This document shows, one piece after another, positions 16,882 through 25,036 of a stretch of DNA of 64,000 nt. Source of the stretch: Novosphingobium sp. (GTDB lineage Bacteria > Pseudomonadota > Alphaproteobacteria > Sphingomonadales > Sphingomonadaceae); assembly GCA_016719755.1 (NCBI GenBank), contig JADJYM010000011.1:248001-312000 (forward strand), in the 5' to 3' direction. The notes below the pieces were generated by a model that searched no databases, was not told where the DNA came from, and saw only the letters and a program-made list of their open reading frames with translations. The position numbers and the translations under genes were made by a program. How positions within the stretch are numbered: position 1 is the first letter of the stretch; each line of letters begins with the position of its first letter.

Positions 16882-19289
16882 GCGAGGCGGGCGCCGCGCC
16901 GAAAGGCCGGGGCGCCGAACGGGCGCTGGTTGGCGCCGCGCTGGCGGTCAGCCTGGGCCTGTTGTGGCTGGTCACGCGCGATCCGGTGCTGGTTGCGGCC
17001 TTTGCGGGCGGCGTCGCGGTGGTCGGCGCGCTGGCCTGGTCGCTTGGCCGCCCGCGTGAAACGGCGCGCGAGCCTGACTATGCCCTGCCGGACTGGTCGG
17101 TCACCGTTGCCGCGATCGACCGTGCCGATACGGCGGTGGCGATCACCGATCGCGCCGGGCGGCTGGTCTGCGCCAATCCGCTGTACGAAACCTGGTTTGG
17201 CGCCAGCCATGCTCCGCCGCGCCTACCGGTGGACAACGCCAGCCTTGAACGCCTCGCCAAGGCGGGCCGCACCGGCTGGCGCGACGGCAAGGGGCTGGCC
17301 GACCTGATCGAAAGCCCGTCCGGACGGTGGAAAGCTGTGGCGGTGCGCGCCGGGCGGGGCGACGATTATCTGGTCTGGACGATCCACCCGCTCAGCGCGC
17401 CCGATCCGGTGGCGGAACTGGTCCCCCACCTTGACGGCAAGCTGGGCCGCGCCCTTGCCAATGCCGGGATCGCCGCCGCGATCGTCGATCCCGACGGCAC
17501 GATCCGCGCCGCGAGCAGCGGTTTCGCCACGCGCGCCACGGGGGATTCCGCCGCGCTGCTGACCGGCCAGTCGTTCACCGGCCTGCTGCGCCAGGACGAG
17601 CGCGACCGCATCACCTGGGCGCGCGACGGCAACCGGGGATCGCCGCTGACCATGTTCTACCTGCCGGTCGCGGACCCCGATGCCGCCCATATCGACTATG
17701 AAAACGCGCCTTCGCTGATGCTGCTGGCCGATAGCGGCGTGGGCATCGGCGGCGGCACCGGGGGCGAAGGCACGGCGGCCATCCCCCACCTTGAGGCGCT
17801 GCTCGGCCCGCTGCCGCTGGGCCTGGCCATGGCCGACCGCGACGGACGGCTGCTGTTTGCCAATCCCGCCTTCATGCGCGCCGCGGGGCGCGAGAACGAG
17901 CCGCACCCGGTCTATCCCACCGACCTGGTCGTGCAGGAGGACAAGGGCCCGCTGTCCGACGCGATCCGCCGCTTCGCGCAGGGACCGGCCAGCGCGGGCG
18001 ACATCGCGGTGCGGCTGCGCAGCCAGCCGGAAGAGCCGGTCAGCCTCAGCCTGGCCGGGGTGCGCGGGCTGGGCGAGGCTTCGGTGCTGCTGGGCCTGAC
18101 CGACAGCAGCGAGGAAACCCGGCTCAAGCAGCAGGTCGCCCAGGCCACCAAGATGCAGGCCGTGGGCCAGCTGGCGGGCGGGGTGGCGCACGATTTCAAC
18201 AACGTGCTGACCGCGATTCTGGGCACCTGCGATCTGATGCTGCTGCGCCATACCCCGGGTGACAGCGACTATGACGACATCCAGCAGATCCGCGCCAATT
18301 CCAACCGCGCGGCCAGCCTGACGCGCCAGCTGCTGGCCTTCAGCCGCCAGCAGACCCTGCGCCCCGAAGTTCTGCAATTGCCCGATGTCGTTTCGGACGT
18401 GTCGCACCTGCTCAAGCGGCTGATCGGCGAAAAGATCCAGTTGGTCGTCACCCACGACCGCGATCTGGGGGCGGTGCGCGCCGATCCGGGCCAGCTGGAG
18501 CAGGTGATCGTCAACCTGGCGGTCAACGCCCGCGACGCGATCCTGTCCAAGGGCGAGGGCGGGGGCAAGGTTACGCTCGCCACCCGCAAGATCACCGCCG
18601 CCGACGTGCGGGCGATGGGCAGTGCGATCATGCCGCAGGCCGATTACACCTGCCTGATCGTCGAGGATACCGGCACCGGCATCGCGCCCGAACACCTCGG
18701 CAAGATCTTCGAACCGTTCTTCACCACCAAGGAAACGGGCAAGGGCACGGGGCTGGGCCTCTCCACCGTTTACGGCGTGGTCAAGCAATCGGGCGGGTTC
18801 ATCTTCGCCGACAGCGAGCGCGGGCGCGGCACACGCTTTTCGGTCTACCTGCCGGTCCACCACGGCACTGGCGAAGCGCCGCGCGCCGCCAAGGCAGAGG
18901 CTCCGCGCGAATGGGCCGGAGGCGGCCGGGTGCTGCTGGTCGAGGACGAGGACATGGTCCGCGCCGTCGCCAGCCGCGCCCTGACCCGCGCCGGCTATAC
19001 CGTGACCACCGCCAGCGACGGCGACGAGGGGCTGGAAATCATCGAGCGCGGCGAGGCGTTCGATCTCGTCGTCTCCGATGTCGTCATGCCGGTGATGGAC
19101 GGCCCGACCATGGCCCGCGAAATCCGCAAGACCCACGCCGATCTGCCGGTGCTGTTCATGTCCGGCTATGCCGAGGAACAGCTGCGCAAGGAAATCGACA
19201 TGGCCAATGTCGGCTTCCTGCCCAAACCCTTCACCGTCCAGCAGATCACCGACAAGGTCGGCGCCGTGCTGGCCGAGGCGAAAGGCTGA
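16878..19289 (+). CDS. cckA: Cell-cycle hybrid histidine kinase CckA
   Basis: Master kinase of the alphaproteobacterial cell-cycle phosphorelay, passing phosphate through ChpT to CtrA and CpdR. The 803-residue protein has two N-terminal membrane helices (about 13-33 and 39-57), then PAS-like domains near 67-170 and 310-400. The dimerisation domain has the CckA-type H box GGVAHDFNNVLTAILG (His about 438). The ATP domain shows NLAVNARDAI near 545, DTGTGIAPEH near 597 and GKGTGLGLSTVYGVV near 625. A C-terminal receiver domain begins at VLLVEDEDMV and has its phospho-aspartate in VVSDVVMPVMDG (about 734). The ATGA overlap with DUF2062 indicates translational coupling. Confidence 0.93.
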   Translation: MSEAGAAPKGRGAERALVGAALAVSLGLLWLVTRDPVLVAAFAGGVAVVGALAWSLGRPRETAREPDYALPDWSVTVAAIDRADTAVAITDRAGRLVCANPLYETWFGASHAPPRLPVDNASLERLAKAGRTGWRDGKGLADLIESPSGRWKAVAVRAGRGDDYLVWTIHPLSAPDPVAELVPHLDGKLGRALANAGIAAAIVDPDGTIRAASSGFATRATGDSAALLTGQSFTGLLRQDERDRITWARDGNRGSPLTMFYLPVADPDAAHIDYENAPSLMLLADSGVGIGGGTGGEGTAAIPHLEALLGPLPLGLAMADRDGRLLFANPAFMRAAGRENEPHPVYPTDLVVQEDKGPLSDAIRRFAQGPASAGDIAVRLRSQPEEPVSLSLAGVRGLGEASVLLGLTDSSEETRLKQQVAQATKMQAVGQLAGGVAHDFNNVLTAILGTCDLMLLRHTPGDSDYDDIQQIRANSNRAASLTRQLLAFSRQQTLRPEVLQLPDVVSDVSHLLKRLIGEKIQLVVTHDRDLGAVRADPGQLEQVIVNLAVNARDAILSKGEGGGKVTLATRKITAADVRAMGSAIMPQADYTCLIVEDTGTGIAPEHLGKIFEPFFTTKETGKGTGLGLSTVYGVVKQSGGFIFADSERGRGTRFSVYLPVHHGTGEAPRAAKAEAPREWAGGGRVLLVEDEDMVRAVASRALTRAGYTVTTASDGDEGLEIIERGEAFDLVVSDVVMPVMDGPTMAREIRKTHADLPVLFMSGYAEEQLRKEIDMANVGFLPKPFTVQQITDKVGAVLAEAKG

Positions 19290-19322
19290 GCCGGAAGGGC
19301 TGAGGTCAGGCGGGGGCGCGCC

Positions 19323-19763
19323 TCAGCCGTCGCCGCAGGTCAGGAACACGGTGAACACAGCGGTCTGGCCGCTTACGGTCACTGTCGCGGCCGTGCGGTA
19401 GGTGTCGGCGGGATAGCTTTCTTCCTGCGAAACCCACACCCGCTTGCCGCGCTTCAGCCTGACCGTCACCTTGCGGTCCTTGCTGACCAGGACCGGGTTG
19501 GGCGTATTGCCGGCCTGGTCGTGCAGCCGATAGGACTTGCCGTTGATCCCGACTTGCCAGTTGTCGTTCCCCACCGGGAAATAGTCCATCCCGCCGATGA
19601 TCCGCTGGTCGTTCTGGCGCAGCGATATCCGGCAGGCCGAACCTGAGAAGGTATCCTCGATCGGCGTCAGCCGCAGCGCGGCCTTTGCCGCCGGGGCGGC
19701 AAGCGCGGGCTGGGCCGCCGCCAGCAGAACGGCCGGCAGGATGATCCGGATCGTGCAGTGCAT
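19323..19763 (-). CDS. Exported hypothetical protein (146 aa)
   Basis: Starts at the ATG of MHCTIRIILPAVLLAAAQ; an upstream in-frame ATG would bury the signal peptide. The signal is cleaved near ALAAP. The mature part is beta-rich with two cysteines (GSACRIS and FLTCGDG), probably disulfide-bonded, and a motif IIGGMDYFPVGNDNWQVGI. I do not recognise the family. It converges on cckA with a 33-bp gap. Confidence 0.65.
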   Translation of the reverse strand: MHCTIRIILPAVLLAAAQPALAAPAAKAALRLTPIEDTFSGSACRISLRQNDQRIIGGMDYFPVGNDNWQVGINGKSYRLHDQAGNTPNPVLVSKDRKVTVRLKRGKRVWVSQEESYPADTYRTAATVTVSGQTAVFTVFLTCGDG

Positions 19764-19856
19764 CGTCTGTCCCCCCTTCGCATCGGCACGGCCTGATGCG
19801 ACGACGAACGTTCTAGGCCGGAGGCCAGGGGAGGGCAACCGGAGGTGCGGCGGGCA

Positions 19857-21242
19857 TCACCGCTCGATCCGCGTCTTGGTGACGCGGCCGTTCTTGTCAT
19901 AGGTGGTCCACACACTGACCGGCTTGCCATCGGCATCCTTGCCGGGGGTAAGCACTTCGCGCGATCCGTCCTTGTTGTAGACCGTGCCCGATCCGGTGTG
20001 GCTGTTGGGTGCCGGTTCGTCACTGGGTGCGGGGGAGGGGCCGATCCCCGCATCGGCGGCGACGCTTTTCAGGCATTCCTTGGTGTACCGGGCCTGGACC
20101 TGGTTGGTCAGCGTCTGCGCTCTCCCGGCCAGTGCCATCAGCGCATTGGCCTGTCCCAGTGCGGCCTTGGCCTCGCCTTCGGTGTTGATGGAATCGGCGT
20201 TGATCCCGCCGGCCATCGCGTTGAGGCGCTTGGTGATGACCAGCAGTTCCTGGACGGCGGGATCGTTGGCGGCAGCCTCGCAGTTGCCGGCGCCCTGCGG
20301 GTTCCACTTTGCGGCGCGGTTGCGCATGGCATACTGGCCGCGCAGCTGCGCGTATTGTTCGGGGCTGATCTTGCCGACCTTGAAGTCCCGCTCGATCTCT
20401 GCCCAGCGCTTGGCACTGGCTGAATCGGTCGCGGCCTGCTTTTCATAGGCGGCCTGCTCTTCGGGGCTGCGGGTGCGGATGACGCCCTGCTTGTCCATGT
20501 ACTCATCGATCGGCAGCGCACGCACTTTCCCGTCGCGGTCGAGGATGACCTGCGGGGTCAGCCACGGCTTGCCGATGTACTTATCGGCATAGGCCTTGTC
20601 GCGGATCGCGTTTTCGTAGCTGTCGATCGCCTGCTTCACGTACTGGTCGTGCGCATAATCGCCCAGGCTGGCGCCGATGAACTGGCCGCCGGGAAACCAC
20701 GATCCCGCCATGCCGCCGCCAGTGGCCATCCCGCTCTTGGTGGTTTCCTGGATCAGCACCCCGGCGGCGCCGGTAAAGTCGCCTTCGACGACATAGCCGA
20801 GCGCCTTCATCCCGACCGAAACCATGTTCAAGCGCTGCAGGACCTTGGCAACGCCTTCGGCATAGCTTGCCGCCTTTTCGGTGCCGGGCGAGCTGAACTG
20901 CAATTTCACCGCCTCGCGCAGCCCCTCGCGCTTAAGCTCGGGCGACATCTTGGGGTTCGAGGCAAGCTCGTAGAGCCGCGCCGCCAGCGCCCGCTGCTGC
21001 CCCGCATCGGCGGTGAACTGGCGGGCGAGGTCCTTGAACAGCGCCTGGTTGCCTTCGGACGAGACGTTGTCCATCCACGCGCCGCTATCGGGCACCCAGA
21101 TCTGCGAGACCGAGGCCGGTGGCTGGTTGGCCGATGCCGGCGGCTTGTTGATCTGGGCGCTGCCGCCGGAGATCTGCGCGGCCAGCGGGGCGATGGCGAT
21201 GATCGCGGCGAGTGCCGTGCCGACCTTGAGGATCGCGCGCAT
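19857..21242 (-). CDS. Unrecognised exported protein, second gene of an envelope gene pair (461 aa)
   Basis: The N-terminus MRAILKVGTALAAIIAIAPLAAQ is a signal peptide or anchor, followed by a Pro/Ala/Ser/Gln linker that repeats PPASxNQPPASxSQ. A helical region (about 60-150) precedes a Gly-rich patch near residue 170 (GMATGGGMAGSWFPGGQFIG). The C-terminal part contains a SHOCT-like charged segment (VGKISPEQYAQLRGQYAM) and ends in a beta-rich tail resembling YD/RHS-like strands (GTVYNKDGSREVLTP, VWTTYDKNGRVTKT). No enzyme motif is seen. Its start overlaps the stop of the upstream lipoprotein-like gene (TGATG), so the two work together. Confidence 0.6.
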   Translation of the reverse strand: MRAILKVGTALAAIIAIAPLAAQISGGSAQINKPPASANQPPASVSQIWVPDSGAWMDNVSSEGNQALFKDLARQFTADAGQQRALAARLYELASNPKMSPELKREGLREAVKLQFSSPGTEKAASYAEGVAKVLQRLNMVSVGMKALGYVVEGDFTGAAGVLIQETTKSGMATGGGMAGSWFPGGQFIGASLGDYAHDQYVKQAIDSYENAIRDKAYADKYIGKPWLTPQVILDRDGKVRALPIDEYMDKQGVIRTRSPEEQAAYEKQAATDSASAKRWAEIERDFKVGKISPEQYAQLRGQYAMRNRAAKWNPQGAGNCEAAANDPAVQELLVITKRLNAMAGGINADSINTEGEAKAALGQANALMALAGRAQTLTNQVQARYTKECLKSVAADAGIGPSPAPSDEPAPNSHTGSGTVYNKDGSREVLTPGKDADGKPVSVWTTYDKNGRVTKTRIER

Positions 21243-22231
21243 CAGTTCTTCTCCTTGCGGGCGGCGTCGTAGAAACTCTGGAAGCTGACCAGGTTGAGCC
21301 GGCGCAGGTCCGGCCCGCTTTCAGTCTCCTCGGTCTGCAGCACGACGAACAGGTTCGGCTGAAGCTTCGATGCCAGCATCAGCAGCGCCGACTTGTCGGT
21401 CGCGAGGTAGGAAACCGGGGTCAGCGAATCGCGTACCCTGGGGTCGAGCTTGCCGATCATGGCAACCCCTTCGGCAATCGCGCCTTCGCCCATGGTTTTG
21501 CCAGCGATCGCACCGTCGCGGGCCTCGATCCAGATCGTGATCGCCTCTCCCGCCGTGTTGCCGCTTGCGAACAGGGGATCGACCTCGCCGCGATAGTCGA
21601 CAAAGGCGGTGCCTGCCATGACGGGCAGCAGTGCTGCGGTTTCGGCATCGATCCCGGCGAGGGGATCGTTCGCACGCTCGAACGCCAGAGCCGTCTCGGC
21701 GGTCAGGCGGGCCACCGCCTCAGGGGCGAAAACCTCGCCGCGCTGCCAGGCGCGGCCCAGGGTGAAATCGCCGGTCTTGCCGCGCACGGTGACGCCTGGC
21801 ATGGCATCGACCGCCACGATCGTCAGCTTGCCGTCGCTGCCGCGCGACCAGCGGGTCAGCAGCATCGTATCGCTCCACGGATGGTAATAGCCAACCAGCG
21901 GCGTACCATCGGCGGCCTTGCCGATGTTGGGCAGCGCGGTGGAGAGGAACAGCCGCCAGTTGCCCTGCCAGTCGCCATCGGGGAACATCGCATCACCCAG
22001 CGCGGCAAAGCGCAGGTTGGCCTGGGGGGTGCCGTAAACCGCCAGGGCGCGGAGCAGGTCGGCGGTGGCCATCAGGCGGAACGTTTCCGCCTCTCCGAAC
22101 AGCCGGACCGGGTCCTGCGCCGAATTGCCGGTCACCGCCTGCTGAACCTTCGAACAGCCCTGCGGCACAACCGCGACCGCGGCCAGCAGGGCATAGACGA
22201 AGGCGGTTCTGGGTCTGGCACGCTGTGGCAT
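21242..22231 (-). CDS. Unrecognised lipoprotein-like protein, first gene of the pair (329 aa)
   Basis: Begins MPQRARPRTAFVYALLAAVA and reaches VVPQGCS, an atypical lipobox (Gln at -2) with the cysteine at residue 26; lipidation is plausible but not certain. The mature part contains the sequence LFGEAETFRLMATADLLRALAVYG near residue 45, then a mixed alpha/beta region. No catalytic motif is recognised. The start at 22231 has AGGA upstream; longer in-frame starts exist but remove the signal. It shares the 403-bp upstream region with recA, which is divergent. Confidence 0.6.
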   Translation of the reverse strand: MPQRARPRTAFVYALLAAVAVVPQGCSKVQQAVTGNSAQDPVRLFGEAETFRLMATADLLRALAVYGTPQANLRFAALGDAMFPDGDWQGNWRLFLSTALPNIGKAADGTPLVGYYHPWSDTMLLTRWSRGSDGKLTIVAVDAMPGVTVRGKTGDFTLGRAWQRGEVFAPEAVARLTAETALAFERANDPLAGIDAETAALLPVMAGTAFVDYRGEVDPLFASGNTAGEAITIWIEARDGAIAGKTMGEGAIAEGVAMIGKLDPRVRDSLTPVSYLATDKSALLMLASKLQPNLFVVLQTEETESGPDLRRLNLVSFQSFYDAARKEKN

Positions 22232-22396
22232 CGGGATTGGTCCTGCCCTGTTTATGTAAGCAGATTGTAATACACACCCGGCTGGCGGCAAGTTCATTGA
22301 TCCGGAACAAGCCACGCGCGGCTTGGCAGCTGGCGGGCGGCTTTGCGGGCGGGGATGAGGCCTCACGACCCGCTTTCCTAACCGAGCATAACTATT

Positions 22397-22410
22397 TACT
22401 ATCAATAGTA
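22397..22410. promoter_or_regulatory. Palindrome in an AT-rich island between lipoprotein pair and recA
   Basis: TACTAT-CA-ATAGTA has perfect 6-bp arms and lies in a clearly AT-rich stretch (about 22375-22440) of an otherwise very GC-rich sequence. It is 166 bp upstream of the lipoprotein start and 225 bp upstream of recA. It could be an operator or promoter region for either gene; no regulator can be named. Confidence 0.35.
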
Positions 22411-22531
22411 TGATTTCGAGTTTTCAGATCATTTAGGAATTGGGAGCAGGTCCTGGACGGGGCGCAGAGAATGTCCCTGGACTCTGTCCATAATGTCCAT
22501 TCGTTCATCGGGACGGGCAGTCTCCTGACCG

Positions 22532-22561
22532 GAACAAATATAGAATGTTTTCCTCTTGTTC
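22532..22561. promoter_or_regulatory. Tandem LexA-type (SOS) boxes upstream of recA
   Basis: The alphaproteobacterial LexA box is GAAC-N7-GAAC or its complement GTTC-N7-GTTC. Here GAAC-AAATATA-GAAT (22532-22546) abuts GTTT-TCCTCTT-GTTC (22547-22561), each with one mismatch and in opposite orientation. A GTTCTTCTGGAAC inverted repeat follows immediately. The block lies 74-103 bp before the recA start, a normal operator position. Confidence 0.6.
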
Positions 22562-22634
22562 TTCTGGAACAAACGCGATACATCGAGTCGCAAGTTGACC
22601 TTCCGGGTCGGCGGGTTAGGCAAGGGGACGAACG

Positions 22635-23702
<1,068 letters not shown>

Positions 23703-23760
23703 TCCCCAGGGGAGGGCGCCCTTCGTCCCCCAAACCCGGGGGCGTCCTCCACGAAACCGG

Positions 23761-23796
23761 ACCGGCGCGGCACCCAGGCGGGGCCGCGCCGGTTTC
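23761..23796 (+). terminator. Probable recA terminator
   Basis: An 11-bp perfect stem, ACCGGCGCGGC / GCCGCGCCGGT, with an 11-base loop, followed by TTCCGTT. It lies 59 bp after the recA stop and before the next gene on the same strand. The T tract is short. Confidence 0.6.
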
Positions 23797-23894
23797 CGTT
23801 CCTGGCTTTCGAAAACCGTGTCCAGATCAGGGGTTTCCGGCTTGACCCCGGGCACGGCTCGCCTACCAAGGGCGTGCTGTACAGGAGGGGTTCA

Positions 23895-24473
23895 ATGCAC
23901 AAGTTCAAGCTCGCGGCGCTCGTCGCGCTGTCCTCGGTCGCGCTGTCGGGCTGCGCCACGGTGATCAACGGCAACAACCAGGACTACAAGATCAAGACCG
24001 ATCCCGCCGGGGCCAAGGTCACTTTCAACAATGGCCTGTCGTGTGAATCCCCGTGCAAGATCGAACTCAAGCGCCGCAAGGACTTCCGCGCCGATGTGAC
24101 GCTTGACGGCTACAAGCCTGCCTATGTCCTGATCCAGAGCCAGTTCGGCGGGGCAGTGGTCGGGAACGTGCTCCTTGGTGGGATCGTCGGCGGCGTCGTG
24201 GACAGCGCCAATGGATCGACCAATCACCTCGCGCCTGCCCCGCTGTCGCTCAAGCTTGCGCCGTTGGGTTCCAGTGAAGAAACCATGCTCCTCGACAAGA
24301 AGGGCAAGGTGGTTTCCACGCTCCAGACGCACAATGACAAAGTGCGCAAGGATCTGCTGAAGACGCTTGGCGCCGATCTCGTCTCGGATGCGGGCAAGGC
24401 GCCAGCCAGTGCCCCGGCTGCGGTCCCGGCACCTGAAGCATCGCCGGCACCACAGCCTTCTCCGGCGCAGTAA
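23895..24473 (+). CDS. Lipoprotein with PEGA-like domain (192 aa)
   Basis: The start ATG has GGAGGGG 4 bases upstream. The signal MHKFKLAALVALSSVALSGC has a classical lipobox (LSGC, Cys at 20). Residues 35-75 read as a PEGA-like surface domain: DPAGAKVTFNN, CESPCKIELKRRKDF, and VTLDGYKPAYV. A glycine-rich hydrophobic stretch (GGAVVGNVLLGGIVGGVVD) near residue 85 may insert in a membrane. The tail is Pro/Ala-rich. Such proteins sit at the outer membrane; the role is unknown. Confidence 0.75.
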   Translation: MHKFKLAALVALSSVALSGCATVINGNNQDYKIKTDPAGAKVTFNNGLSCESPCKIELKRRKDFRADVTLDGYKPAYVLIQSQFGGAVVGNVLLGGIVGGVVDSANGSTNHLAPAPLSLKLAPLGSSEETMLLDKKGKVVSTLQTHNDKVRKDLLKTLGADLVSDAGKAPASAPAAVPAPEASPAPQPSPAQ

Positions 24474-24588
24474 AGGGGCGGCTCAACCCAAGTTCCGGCC
24501 CGTCCCGTAGCGGGGCAGGCCGAAATGGGCCGGGGCGCAATCCGGCGGACCCGGATAGGGTTGCGGGCAGATCCGTTGGAGATGCCCG

Positions 24589-25014
24589 ATGCCCACCCCG
24601 CGCCTTACCTTTGCCATTGCTGTTTCAGGCCTGCTGCTCGCCGCCGCACCAGCGGCAATGGCGCGCCAGCTTTCGGACAACTGGCCGGTTCTTGCCAGCG
24701 ACCGGGATGGTTCGTGCCGTTTGTCGATCACCGGCAACGGCAGGATCATGCAATTGCGCGCGGTCGGCCTTGTTCCCGGAGAGAGGGCTAGGTTCGCCCT
24801 GACCAACGCGGCGATGAAGCCGATCGACTGGACGGTGCGCGCCGGACCGAGCGGGGAGTGGTCGCAGGTCTACATCCCGTTCCTCTGGGGCAACGGGGAT
24901 GGTTCGACCCGCACCGCCAACAGCGGCGGCACCGTATCGGTCAACCTCTCGGCAGCGCGCTGCAGCCTCGGCGCCTCGGCCGACTGGCGGCGCGAAATCC
25001 GCGTCATTCCCTGA
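24589..25014 (+). CDS. Exported hypothetical protein (141 aa)
   Basis: Has a clear signal peptide (MPTPRLTFAIAVSGLLLAA, cleaved after AMA). The mature part is about 115 residues, beta-rich, with two cysteines (DGSCRLS and ARCSLG), so one disulfide is likely. No motif is recognised. The 115-bp gap upstream contains a CCGGCCC / GGGCCGG inverted repeat, which may end the preceding lipoprotein transcript. It converges on the EF-G-like gene. Confidence 0.6.
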   Translation: MPTPRLTFAIAVSGLLLAAAPAAMARQLSDNWPVLASDRDGSCRLSITGNGRIMQLRAVGLVPGERARFALTNAAMKPIDWTVRAGPSGEWSQVYIPFLWGNGDGSTRTANSGGTVSVNLSAARCSLGASADWRREIRVIP

Positions 25015-25036
25015 AAGCCGGCGCTGGCGCCCCGCT

